This document shows positions 7,348-15,360 of a DNA stretch of 64,000 nt, piece by piece. Position numbers and translations under genes: made by a program. The DNA is taken from the NCBI GenBank assembly GCA_017410165.1, contig JAFQRH010000024.1:62001-126000 (forward strand), written 5' to 3'. The notes below the pieces were generated by a model. It was not told where the DNA came from, did not search any database, and worked only from the letters and a program-made list of their open reading frames with translations. The stretch comes from Alistipes sp. (GTDB lineage: Bacteria > Bacteroidota > Bacteroidia > Bacteroidales > Rikenellaceae). Position 1 is the first letter of the stretch; every line of letters starts with the position of its first letter.

Positions 7348-9106
7348 AGAAGAAGTTTCCGATATTGTAGATATTCAATATCAGAATAAATTTGCTCAAA
7401 TCGCATCGTTGGTCGGGCCTTGTCGCCTTTTCGGTATTCTTGGCCGTGGCTCGGCTAAGACTACCGATATCCAAGTTGAGAGGCTTATCGACATTATGTA
7501 CGATATGCCTGGTGCTCCTTGTGCTTGGGTGGCAGACACATTCAGCAACTTGACTGCGAATGTATTACCTGCCGTGCTCGAAGGTCTTGAACGCAAAGGT
7601 TTTCGAGAGGGCGTTCACTATGTTATCGAGAAAGAGCCTCCTACATTTACCGACAAAGAAAAAGCCGATCTGCCAGATTGGCTCCGCCCGCATTTTTGGA
7701 AACCGTTTAACAAACTTGTTTCCTACAAGCGTACTATTATTTTCTTTACCGGTATGAATGTTCGCTTTGGCTCTCTCGATAGACCTTCTTCGCTTGCCGG
7801 AGCTTCGGTTGTTCACTTGTTCGGCGACGAGGCAAAATACTTCAAAGAAGAGAAGATTGCCAACCAACTTAAAGCCATTCGTGGCTATCGAGTACAGTAT
7901 GGCCACTCTGTCTATTATCGTGGTGTTACTTTTACCTCTGATATCGCAGATCCTTCTCATATTGGCGAATATGATTGGATGCGAAAGGAGATAAAAAATA
8001 TGAACATTGACAAAATCTTGCTCATAATGAAGACGGGCCTCGTCTATAACGAAGCTCTGCAAGAATATGTTGCCGCCAAGCAACATTGGCGCAAATCTCC
8101 TTCCCCCGAAAACGCTCTTGTGTGCAAGAATAAACTTAAAACCGCCAATCTATGGAAGGCGAGATGGACAGAGCTGAGGCGTATGGACGATGCAAGAACC
8201 TTCTTCCTTCGAGCATCGAGTTATGTCAATGTAGATATCCTTACGGAGGGTTGGTTTGCTGACGCTATTGCCGCCGATCTAAACGACCTCCACACCGCTA
8301 TCTTGTCGTGCCGACCATCTCTAAAAAGCGGTGATCGATTCTATGCCTCGCTTGGAGAACAACATTTCTACAAAGATGGTATCAACGAAGATGCATACGA
8401 TCAAGTTGGTCTGCTCGACAAAGAGGACTGTCGTGTGCTTAAATATGTCAACCTGCACAAGCCACTTCAACTTGGTATAGACTTCGGCAATATGTGCTCT
8501 TTAAGTATCGCCCAAGACGATCGAGTACAGGGCAAAGATTGCCTTCGTATTGTGAAGTTCTTATACACGCTTGCTCCTGAATACCTCGTAGATCTCGGAG
8601 AAAAATTCCGTGAGTATTTTGCTCCTATGGTCAATAAAACAGTCTATCTGTATTATGACCGTGCTGGCAATAGCTACCACAAAGTACAAAAAGACCAAGC
8701 AAGCGAGTTTAAGAAGGCGATTGAACGAGACAGGAATGGAGCTCGAACTGGTTGGAATGTGATTATGGAGTCTATTGGTCAGGGCAACATTGGACAGCCA
8801 GAGGAGTACCATTTTATGCAAACACTCCTCTCAGGAAGTAATCCTCGATTGCCAAACATCTTGATTGACTACTATGCTGCCAAGCATCTTCGTCAATCAT
8901 TAGAGGGTGCCAGGACAAAGGTTAAGTCTGGTGTCGTGTTCAAGGATAAGAGTAGCGAACACCTACCTATTGACCAGCTTCCTTCCCACTCGACAAATCC
9001 TTCGGATTCGTTCAAGTATTTAGTTATGACAAAACAGCGACGCCGAATAGCCAAGGGAAAAGTTCCTGTTCCTTTGGCCATTGGCGATCCGCAGTTCGGC
9101 AAATAG
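7325..9106 (+). CDS. Terminase large subunit (ATPase and nuclease)
   Basis: 593 residues. The N-terminal ATPase has a variant Walker A at 40-47 (GRGSAKTT) and Walker B at 162-170 (VHLFGDEA). The C-terminal RNase H-like nuclease has Asp386 in LGIDFGN and Asp445 in YYDRAGN, the first two metal-binding acids expected in this fold. It powers DNA translocation into the prohead and cuts the concatemer. It is translationally coupled to the small-subunit candidate and followed by a strong terminator at 9133. Length is normal to slightly long for the family. Confidence 0.93.
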   Translation: MSYRKKVKEEVSDIVDIQYQNKFAQIASLVGPCRLFGILGRGSAKTTDIQVERLIDIMYDMPGAPCAWVADTFSNLTANVLPAVLEGLERKGFREGVHYVIEKEPPTFTDKEKADLPDWLRPHFWKPFNKLVSYKRTIIFFTGMNVRFGSLDRPSSLAGASVVHLFGDEAKYFKEEKIANQLKAIRGYRVQYGHSVYYRGVTFTSDIADPSHIGEYDWMRKEIKNMNIDKILLIMKTGLVYNEALQEYVAAKQHWRKSPSPENALVCKNKLKTANLWKARWTELRRMDDARTFFLRASSYVNVDILTEGWFADAIAADLNDLHTAILSCRPSLKSGDRFYASLGEQHFYKDGINEDAYDQVGLLDKEDCRVLKYVNLHKPLQLGIDFGNMCSLSIAQDDRVQGKDCLRIVKFLYTLAPEYLVDLGEKFREYFAPMVNKTVYLYYDRAGNSYHKVQKDQASEFKKAIERDRNGARTGWNVIMESIGQGNIGQPEEYHFMQTLLSGSNPRLPNILIDYYAAKHLRQSLEGARTKVKSGVVFKDKSSEHLPIDQLPSHSTNPSDSFKYLVMTKQRRRIAKGKVPVPLAIGDPQFGK

Positions 9107-9132
9107 GTATTTTGTTCCACAAAATGTATTCA

Positions 9133-9160
9133 CCCTGCAAAGATGGTTTGCAGGGTTTTT
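9133..9160 (+). terminator. Rho-independent terminator after terminase
   Basis: A 9-bp stem, CCCTGCAAA with TTTGCAGGG, five-base loop, then TTTTT. It closes the first late block and isolates it from the cassette that follows. Confidence 0.85.
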
Positions 9161-9628
9161 CGATATATACTCATTTCGGAGTCTCTTCTTCTTTGGTTGG
9201 AATTGTGTGTCTGTACACGCACCATTCTATATCCACCCTCGGTTCTTGCCCTATTCAGATACAAAGGAACAACGCCGCTTTTCACCTGTTCAATGAACCT
9301 CGACAATTTTTTCAAGTCTGTCGATGAAGAAATTTACCTGACGGCACTCTGAAGAAATTTCATCAAAAAAATTTCGAGAACCCTTGCAAGCAGGTCTATT
9401 GGTGCTTCGCATTTATGCTTACTGTGTAAAGGCGGTGTCGAATTCCTGTATCAGAAAGGTTCACGAAACGAGGCTGGACGATAGTTCAATGGTTCTTTGA
9501 CATACTGACAAACAATTTATCGAAGCCCGATGAATAGACTCCGAAACAAATATCGAAAATAGATATAAAGGTTACTCACTCGGCAGTCCGATAGAGCCGA
9601 GAAATTCAAACTCTAAAATTCAAAAGTT
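9161..9628 (+). other. 468-bp leader region of the accessory cassette, no gene seen
   Basis: No convincing coding frame. It holds two direct copies of GAAGAAATTT (about 9328 and 9351), a segment TTCTTTGACATACTGAC near 9496 that could be a non-standard promoter, and a hairpin CTCGGC/GCCGAG at 9579-9601 in the leader of the next gene. The style resembles long untranslated leaders in Bacteroides conjugative elements, which is an impression rather than a match. Confidence 0.4.
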
Positions 9629-10009
9629 ATGTATTCAACCGAAGAGATTAACTCAATCGTGGCAACTATCCACGAGCAACTAAAAGCCACCACGCCAATC
9701 GCAGTGCGTTGGTCGTGGGGCATTAGCAAACAACAGGCGACACTCTACGAGGATAAGCCCACTCTTGCCCTGCGTGTAAGCGGAGCATTGCATAAGGGGT
9801 GGGTTTTCATTTCCTACGATAGAGCCTCCGACCTCTACGACATTAGTATCGTATCGCTTAAAGGCGAATGCAAGCACAAAGTCGAGGGGGTTTATTTCGA
9901 TGATATGGGCAAAGTTATAGACGGTATTATCGAACGAGACCCCTGCACCACCGATGAAGAATATATCAAAATTGCAAAGGCTGATACAATTCGCAAATTG
10001 TCAGCCTAA
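9629..10009 (+). CDS. Small protein resembling an LPD29-type accessory domain
   Basis: 126 residues, first gene of a three-gene cassette between the terminase and portal. The central block (residues about 18-65: RWSWGISKQQA..LALRVSGALHKGWVFISYD) recalls the large-polyvalent-protein-associated domain LPD29 as I remember it, a small domain found in anti-defence polyvalent proteins and in stand-alone ICE genes. No catalytic residues are evident. Base use (Ala/Thr/Glu-rich, CCC/GCA codons) differs somewhat from the virion genes and suggests a separate origin. The function is unknown. Confidence 0.55.
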   Translation: MYSTEEINSIVATIHEQLKATTPIAVRWSWGISKQQATLYEDKPTLALRVSGALHKGWVFISYDRASDLYDISIVSLKGECKHKVEGVYFDDMGKVIDGIIERDPCTTDEEYIKIAKADTIRKLSA

Positions 10010-10022
10010 CAACAAACCCCAA

Positions 10023-10044
10023 GCCGATGGGGGCGGACATCGGC
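10023..10044 (+). other. Intercistronic hairpin GCCGATG/CATCGGC
   Basis: A 7-bp perfect stem between the first and second cassette genes, without a U-tract. It is probably an mRNA-stabilising or processing element rather than a terminator. The next gap carries a comparable structure. Confidence 0.6.
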
Positions 10045-10077
10045 ACAAACTTATAAATTTTTAATACCTAAATTGTT

Positions 10078-10644
10078 ATGAAAAAGAATGAAAAGACAAC
10101 TGCTACAACCGTAGCAAAGGGAGCAAACATCGAGAACATTGCACCAAAGACCGCAACCACAGCAGCGGAGCAGACACCAACCACCGCAGAACAGCCGACA
10201 CTCCAAGCCGAGCCAACTGCTCCAAAGCAGACACCCCCTGCAACCCCCGACAAAGAGAAGACTTTGGACGAGGCAAAGCAGGTGCTTGAACTCTCCAAGC
10301 GCATCGAGGAGTTAGAGGCACAACTCAGAAAAGAGCCTCAAACAATCGAGGAACGCATCGAGTACTACGAGCGTAAGCAGGTACTAACGGAGCGATACAA
10401 GAAACTACACGAGCAGGTGCGAAACCTCGACAACCTCCGAGAGCAGGTCGCAGAGGAAAATATCGGAGTTGATGATTTCAACGATAGCAACGATTATTTC
10501 CGCCTAAAATTGCTCGTTCCAAGCTATGGCGAAAAGAGTGCTTTTGTCATCAGCAACCAGGCCCTAATCGAGTGCGTTCTTGACCTCCTCCGAAATAGAA
10601 TGCTCGATGTAGCAGAGAACTTGCAAAAAGAAATTGCAGCCTAA
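10078..10644 (+). CDS. Coiled-coil protein of the accessory cassette
   Basis: 188 residues. Residues 1-70 are low complexity, rich in Thr, Ala, Pro and Gln. About 60-130 is strongly heptad-like and charged (LELSKRIEELEAQLRKEPQ and onward), predicted coiled coil. The last 50 residues form a small globular end. No membrane segment. The composition is typical of accessory proteins of Bacteroides integrative elements rather than of virion proteins. Role unknown. Confidence 0.6.
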   Translation: MKKNEKTTATTVAKGANIENIAPKTATTAAEQTPTTAEQPTLQAEPTAPKQTPPATPDKEKTLDEAKQVLELSKRIEELEAQLRKEPQTIEERIEYYERKQVLTERYKKLHEQVRNLDNLREQVAEENIGVDDFNDSNDYFRLKLLVPSYGEKSAFVISNQALIECVLDLLRNRMLDVAENLQKEIAA

Positions 10645-10652
10645 CACCAAGC

Positions 10653-10672
10653 AGGGGCGGATATCCGCCCCT
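10653..10672. repeat. Perfect 20-bp palindrome between cassette genes
   Basis: AGGGGCGGATATCCGCCCCT reads the same on both strands. It lies between the second and third cassette genes. It can form a cruciform or RNA hairpin, and as DNA it is a plausible dimer-binding site. Confidence 0.8.
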
Positions 10673-10706
10673 CTTTCAAATGTTTAATATCTAAAAATAT
10701 AGCACT

Positions 10707-11222
10707 ATGACACCGAACAACACAACACCAAACAACCAAGCACCGACCAAGTTACAGGAAAAGAGAGCAATTCTTGTTGCTCTATCCCAACAGGCAAAGC
10801 AACTGCGACAGGATAAAATCAACAACGCACAAACCACCGAAGAGGCTGCTTTTTGGTCTTCTCGCACTATAAACTATATGCTCCTCAATCACATATACAA
10901 GAGCGAGAGCGTAAGATTTGAAACCTTCAAAGAGTGGAAAGCGCAGGGGGCAACAATCAAGAAAGGAGCAAAGGCTACGGTAATTTGGGGGCAACCCCGT
11001 CAGGGTGTGGCAACCCTCGAACAGCGTTTGCAGAAAGACCCACACACTTTGCCCGTTGATGATATCGCAGTAGAGGAATACGAGTTTTTCCCTCTTTGCT
11101 ACCTCTTTTCAGAGGATGATGTATATTTTACCAATGCGGAGCAGAACGACACCAACGAGGAACAGCCGACCTCTGCACCCATTGCGCCCATTATCGACGA
11201 GGATACTTTTAACGAGATATAG
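10707..11222 (+). CDS. ArdC-type N-terminal domain protein (truncated family member)
   Basis: 171 residues. Residues 35-100 (YMLLNHIYKSESVRFETFKEWKAQGATIKKGAKATVIWGQP, in parts) resemble the N-terminal ssDNA-binding domain of ArdC antirestriction proteins (DUF1738). The metallopeptidase half with HExxH that full-length ArdC carries is absent, and an acidic, Thr/Glu-rich tail follows. Such stand-alone N-domains occur on plasmids and ICEs and may shield incoming DNA. Here it sits inside a phage late region, which suggests acquisition as a moron. Confidence 0.6.
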   Translation: MTPNNTTPNNQAPTKLQEKRAILVALSQQAKQLRQDKINNAQTTEEAAFWSSRTINYMLLNHIYKSESVRFETFKEWKAQGATIKKGAKATVIWGQPRQGVATLEQRLQKDPHTLPVDDIAVEEYEFFPLCYLFSEDDVYFTNAEQNDTNEEQPTSAPIAPIIDEDTFNEI

Positions 11223-11229
11223 CAGGAAG

Positions 11230-11301
11230 ATGGGAGGGTTAGCACTTATATTCTTAATCATTATGTTGGGTGCTGCATCGGCTAACGCAAGCAACGACTA
11301 A
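11230..11301 (+). CDS. 23-residue hydrophobic micropeptide (tentative)
   Basis: ATG at 11230 follows the ArdC-like stop by 7 bp after GGAAG, a reasonable ribosome site. The product is Met-Gly-Gly, then about 15 hydrophobic residues (LALIFLIIMLGAASA), then a short polar tail. It would insert in a membrane or act as a bare signal-peptide-like sequence. Small size makes chance a real alternative. Confidence 0.35.
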   Translation: MGGLALIFLIIMLGAASANASND

Positions 11302-11331
11302 CATACGGAGCGCATCGGGCATCGGGAGCAA

Positions 11332-11404
11332 GCCGCCGAAAATCGGCGGCGGCTCAAAGCGGTATCTCCATTAACGCGACAGTCTATGACTGCCGCGTTT
11401 TTTG
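11332..11404 (+). terminator. Hairpin plus terminator ending the accessory cassette
   Basis: Two structures follow in series. GCCGCCGA/TCGGCGGC with an AAA loop lies at 11332-11350. AACGCG-CAGTC/GACTG-CGCGTT with one A-C mismatch lies at 11373-11399, followed by a run of T. The second is a classical terminator. Confidence 0.8.
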
Positions 11405-11532
11405 TTTTGCCTTTGAGTGTAATATAAGGCAAGCCCAAAACCATTTCGATAATTGTAGTTTACTTTGACCACCTACATTCCGTTAGACTCGTCGAGCCTC
11501 TACATTGCGATACATCAAAGGGTTACAATAGG

Positions 11533-11630
11533 TGTTGCGATGCAACAATGATGTTTATGGTGGGATTTTCAATCTAGTATTAAGGGCAACAAGGAGCCGC
11601 ATAGCGGCACCCGTGTCTATGGTGGGATTT
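11533..11630 (+). repeat. Duplicated hairpin + TATGGTGGGATTT module
   Basis: TATGGTGGGATTT occurs at 11556-11568 and again at 11618-11630. Each copy is preceded by a short palindrome with a 3-nt loop: TGTTGC-gat-GCAACA (11533-11547) and GCCGC-ata-GCGGC (11596-11608), at 8 and 9 nt distance. The conserved block with structurally conserved but sequence-different hairpins suggests an RNA element or protein-binding repeat. Confidence 0.65.
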
Positions 11631-11704
11631 CGCCATATATCACCTTTTTGAGCGTTTGCGACCGCAAGTGTTCGAGAGGGCGGGGCGGGGTTAAATTTGA
11701 GTGC

Positions 11705-11842
11705 GCCTCGGCGTTTTTGACAAAACGCCGAGGCAACAGCCATAAATTCAAATACTTAATGAATTTATGGGGTAAAAAAAAGTGTAAAAATCTGCCTTTT
11801 TCTTGAAAAAATCGGCTTTTTTGGCTGATGAAGCCAAAAAAG
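11705..11842. repeat. Three consecutive large inverted repeats before the portal operon
   Basis: There is a 13-bp perfect stem GCCTCGGCGTTTT at 11705-11734 (4-nt loop), a 10-bp stem CATAAATTCA at 11741-11769 (9-nt loop) and an 11-bp stem CTTTTTTGGCT at 11816-11842 (5-nt loop). The density is far above the surrounding sequence, and no gene lies between 11302 and 11910. It is a candidate replication origin, packaging site, or transfer/recombination site inherited with the cassette. Confidence 0.7.
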
Positions 11843-11850
11843 GTCAGCGG

Positions 11851-11903
11851 TATCTTTGACCGTCGTGCGCGTGTCCTTTGCATCGGCGTTCTTTGATGTA
11901 ATT
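11851..11903 (+). promoter_or_regulatory. Candidate promoters of the portal operon
   Basis: TATCTTTG at 11851-11858 and TAATTTTG at 11896-11903 both match the -7 consensus. The latter is 7 bp before the first ATG (11911) and would give a nearly leaderless message. A TTTG at 11877 and TTGG at 11821 are possible upstream elements at imperfect spacing. The first box lies inside a GGTCA...TGACC inverted repeat, a possible operator. Confidence 0.45.
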
Positions 11904-11910
11904 TTGTACT

Positions 11911-12183
11911 ATGGATTTGTACGATGCCATAAAGGAGATGCGCCGACTATCGGCAGAGAACCGACCGTTCGGCTTCTCGTTTATGTCGTGTAACTTAACC
12001 GACCGTAGTAGCGAGGGCGTTGTGACGGTGCGCCACGCGCGATTGCTTAAAAGAGAAAGTGTAAAATATCATAAGAACGCGGAAATTGTAGAGGCATATC
12101 TTGACCTTGATACAATGGAGAGCCGACGATTTTACCAACCGCTATTGATGTATTTTAATGGAGAGAAAGTGGTTTTACGATGA
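11911..12183 (+). CDS. Small protein preceding the portal gene
   Basis: 90 residues, no membrane segment. It has a mixed helix/strand composition with several Arg/His-rich stretches (VTVRHARLLKRESVKYHKNAE). Its stop overlaps the portal ATG by 4 bp (ATGA), so the two are translationally coupled. Short proteins of this shape precede portal genes in several Bacteroides prophages as I recall, but I know of no assigned function. A portal-assembly helper is a guess. Confidence 0.6.
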   Translation: MDLYDAIKEMRRLSAENRPFGFSFMSCNLTDRSSEGVVTVRHARLLKRESVKYHKNAEIVEAYLDLDTMESRRFYQPLLMYFNGEKVVLR

Positions 12184-13535
12184 CAACTAAACAAATATCC
12201 GACAATTCATTTGCGCTTCATCTTGACGATGGGCGTGTATTTACCCTATCGAATCGTAGAGGTGATGATATGGACTCCATTTTGTGGAGTGTTGGTCGTA
12301 CATATAATTGGGAAAACACACCTCAATCGATAGGAGATTTCCGCATTGTGCCTTACGGCCCTAATAATTTGCTGCCGAGCGACCTTCGCTCAACAGTTGA
12401 TGACAACAACTTGGCGCCGGGCATTATTGAGCGTCAGCTGGGCCTTCTCTTTGGACAAGGGGTGTTCCTTTACCAATTAGCATTCGAGTCTGGCGAAATT
12501 CAACACCTGTGGCAACAAGATAAGGATATTGAATCCTGGTTGTCCGACTGGGATTATATCTCCTACATTAAGGGAATAACGACAGATTATTTGTATCTGA
12601 AAGGTTATTTCAATGCTGTGTATCTAACGCGAGGCCATCGCATTGGGAAACCGGCTAGAATATCTCACTTAGAACATATCCCGGCTAAAAACGCACGCCT
12701 TGAATGGACCGACTCTCGCAGACTTGCTGATGTAAAACATATTCTTGTGGGTAATTTTGAGCAGAACTGCTTGGATACCGGAGTTCGCACTTTCCCGATG
12801 TATGACCGAAAGAATCCGGGAAGATACCCTGTGTCTGCCGCATATAATAGTACCTATTCGTTCTCGCGCGACTTTTATTCGGTTCCGCCATATTGGGGTG
12901 CGCTTCGTTGGATTGTTCGCGGTTCGGAAATTCCGTCCATATTCAAATATGTCACCGACAATGGGTTGAATCTTGCGTATCACGTCCATTCTCCTAACGG
13001 CTATTGGGAAAATAAGCGTGATATTCTAAAACTTGCGAATCCTGATTGGAGCGAAGCTCGCGTAGAACGGGAGATTGCCAACTTGTCTGTGAAACTTCTT
13101 GAAGACCTGACAGAGGTGTTGTCGGGTAAAGAGAATGCAGGTAAATTCTTTCACACAATTGATGTCGTTGATGAGACGGGAACTGCTCAAACTTGGAAAA
13201 TCGAGGCGATAGATCAGAAGATAAAAGACTTCGTCGATAGCCAATTGAAGATTGCCGAAGCATCGTCTTCTGCAATCACTTCAGGTATGGGTCTGCATCC
13301 ATCTCTCTCGAATGTTATGGTGAATGGTAAATTGGCGAGTGGCTCGGAGATGTTGTATGCATTCCGTTTGCACCTTCTCTCAAATGTAGCCGTCGCTGAA
13401 CAGGCGATATTGGAGCAGATTAACCAGGCGATAGCCTTCAACTTTCCTAACAAAAATTTACGACTCGGATTTTATCACCAATCACTCAAAGCCGAGGAAG
13501 ATTTGTCTTCTTCGGACAGGGTTAAAAATCAATAG
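12180..13535 (+). CDS. Portal protein
   Basis: 451 residues. The order is an N-terminal region with a FRIVPYGPNNLLPSDLR-type segment, a helical wing (LAPGIIERQLGLLFGQG), a central segment with membrane-like TTDYLYLKGYFNAVYL, and a long helical C-terminal stem/crown (SQLKIAEASSSAITSGMG and onward). Length, the helix pattern after residue 330 and position support the portal, the dodecameric ring through which terminase pumps DNA. It is separated from the terminase by the accessory cassette, which is unusual. Confidence 0.8.
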   Translation: MTTKQISDNSFALHLDDGRVFTLSNRRGDDMDSILWSVGRTYNWENTPQSIGDFRIVPYGPNNLLPSDLRSTVDDNNLAPGIIERQLGLLFGQGVFLYQLAFESGEIQHLWQQDKDIESWLSDWDYISYIKGITTDYLYLKGYFNAVYLTRGHRIGKPARISHLEHIPAKNARLEWTDSRRLADVKHILVGNFEQNCLDTGVRTFPMYDRKNPGRYPVSAAYNSTYSFSRDFYSVPPYWGALRWIVRGSEIPSIFKYVTDNGLNLAYHVHSPNGYWENKRDILKLANPDWSEARVEREIANLSVKLLEDLTEVLSGKENAGKFFHTIDVVDETGTAQTWKIEAIDQKIKDFVDSQLKIAEASSSAITSGMGLHPSLSNVMVNGKLASGSEMLYAFRLHLLSNVAVAEQAILEQINQAIAFNFPNKNLRLGFYHQSLKAEEDLSSSDRVKNQ

Positions 13536-13537
13536 AT

Positions 13538-14467
13538 ATGCTATTTAATAAAGACGATAACGGAGCAGTTGAGTTGCACGAGTTAACAGGCGTGTACTGC
13601 GCGGCAAACAACTTTGATTCGATTGCTGGAGAAATTGCAGACGCCACTCGCGAAGTTGGTAATATCGTCGGCGCCGCAATCATTACACGGGCAGAGGAGA
13701 AGTATGCTAATAACGGTCAGGATGATATCGTGAGATACGTACAGTTGCCGATTGCTTGTTTGGCCATCTCGCGGTATTTTCGCTCGAACACCGTCGCGCA
13801 TGATGATATCGGACGTAGCGTGGCGCTTGACGAGAGTCGAAAGATTCCATTCGAATGGATGCTTGACCGCGATGACCGAGCTATGCGCGAGAAGTATTAT
13901 CGAGCTCTTGATGCCTTATTTGCTTACCTTGAAGACGCCAAGGTACCAGAGTGGCAGGACTCTTCAATTCGTAAAAATCTCCTACGTTCGATTATTCCGG
14001 ATATACACACATTCGAGAGTGTGTACCCAATCGAGCAATCTCGCTATACGTTCTTTATGCTACTTCCGTTGATTTTGGAGGTGCAAGAAACCCGATTACA
14101 ACGATTGCTGGGAGATGCCTGGGACCGAATCATAGGTGAGACTGTGTTGGTCGAAGACCTGCCTTTGCGCCGGATGGTTCAAAAGGCAGTGGTATTATAC
14201 GCGGTAATAATTGCTGTGGAGCGTTGGTCTATCGAGGTGTTCCCTCAATCAATCGCTCGCCGCTTCTCCCCGACATATCAGGGGAATAAAGCATCTGCGA
14301 ATGCTTCGATTAGTGAAATCGAGTGGTATCTATCCAAACTACGAGACCAGGCGGCTGAGGCGATACAAGAAATTCATGCAATCTCGACTGGCGGCAATCA
14401 ATATTCCTCTTATCCGTTGCTACCAGATAATGACCGCAACCGTAAATTCTTCACCTCTGGGCTATGA
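13538..14467 (+). CDS. Head-completion-like protein (DUF6712-type, tentative)
   Basis: 309 residues, 2 bp after the portal stop. Mostly helical, with a WMLDRDDRAMREKYYRALDALFAYLED stretch near 108-135 and FFMLLPLILEVQETRLQRLLG near 180. The pattern of helices with a conserved multi-Trp/Tyr centre recalls the DUF6712 family of Bacteroidetes phages, from memory. Position after the portal is typical for connector proteins. Its stop overlaps the next ATG (ATGA), so it is translated together with the next gene. Confidence 0.6.
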   Translation: MLFNKDDNGAVELHELTGVYCAANNFDSIAGEIADATREVGNIVGAAIITRAEEKYANNGQDDIVRYVQLPIACLAISRYFRSNTVAHDDIGRSVALDESRKIPFEWMLDRDDRAMREKYYRALDALFAYLEDAKVPEWQDSSIRKNLLRSIIPDIHTFESVYPIEQSRYTFFMLLPLILEVQETRLQRLLGDAWDRIIGETVLVEDLPLRRMVQKAVVLYAVIIAVERWSIEVFPQSIARRFSPTYQGNKASANASISEIEWYLSKLRDQAAEAIQEIHAISTGGNQYSSYPLLPDNDRNRKFFTSGL

Positions 14468-15360
14468 CAACATTAGAGATTCCAGACATAGGTAAATCGT
14501 GCACAACCCCCTCCTCCTGGGATGAACTAACGGCCGACCAGGTTTGTTATATTATGAAACTTTATGACAGAGTTCTGCGGTCGGAGTTGTCGCTGCTCGA
14601 CTTCAATGTGCGAGTTCTCTATTATTTGATGGGAATGCGACATGGTTGGCGCAGTGTACGATGGGAGAAATTAGCCTCAATATCGGAAGTAGATAATCGT
14701 AATGCCAACATTTATATGTTGTGCGAACGCTGCTTGGAATGGTTGTTTAAGGAGGCAGATGGGAAAGCTGTACTTAATTATTCGTCAGTAGTGAACCCTC
14801 TACCTTCTGTCAAACCCGGATTGTTCCGCCGTCGGCTGTTCGGGCCGGCCGACGCATTGCAAGACCTCTCGTTTGGAGAGTTCCGCCACGCGGCCACGGC
14901 TCTAAATGTGTTTTTCAAGAGTCAAAACACCGATGACCTTGACGAGTGTATTGCCCATCTGTATCGTGTTCGGGCGCGGCAATATAATCGGGCCGGAAGG
15001 TTTGTCGAGGATATTACTAATAATAACATGTCGATTGCTCGTAAACGGGTGTCGCGGATGAAGGATTGGCAGAAGACTCTGATTATGCTGTGGTTCGCCT
15101 CGTGCATCAACTATTTGCAAACAGGAACCGTGCAAATTGATGGAGAAGATGTAGATATGTCAAGACTTTTTTCTAGTGAGAAAAGCAAAGATGGCGAGCT
15201 GTCTTGCACTTGGCAAGATTTGACAATCGCGATTGCCAAAGAACAAACCATCGGCAATATGGAGCGAGTAGATGAAGAACCTCTATACTCGATAATCGGC
15301 ATAATGTGGCACAATTACAAAGACAACAAACGTCATGAAAAGATTGGAAAAACTAACTAA
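14464..15360 (+). CDS. Phage head-tail connector or assembly protein, unknown
   Basis: 298 residues, coupled to its neighbour by a 4-bp overlap. Helix-rich with many Trp and Leu (WDELTADQVCYIMKLYDRVL at 20-38). The C-terminal 45 residues (LTIAIAKEQTIGNMERVDEEPLY...IGIMWHNYKDNKR) look like a conserved functional end. Gene position, between head-completion and tail genes, suits a connector or tail-assembly chaperone. No frameshift signal was seen at its end. Family not named with confidence. Confidence 0.55.
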   Translation: MTTLEIPDIGKSCTTPSSWDELTADQVCYIMKLYDRVLRSELSLLDFNVRVLYYLMGMRHGWRSVRWEKLASISEVDNRNANIYMLCERCLEWLFKEADGKAVLNYSSVVNPLPSVKPGLFRRRLFGPADALQDLSFGEFRHAATALNVFFKSQNTDDLDECIAHLYRVRARQYNRAGRFVEDITNNNMSIARKRVSRMKDWQKTLIMLWFASCINYLQTGTVQIDGEDVDMSRLFSSEKSKDGELSCTWQDLTIAIAKEQTIGNMERVDEEPLYSIIGIMWHNYKDNKRHEKIGKTN

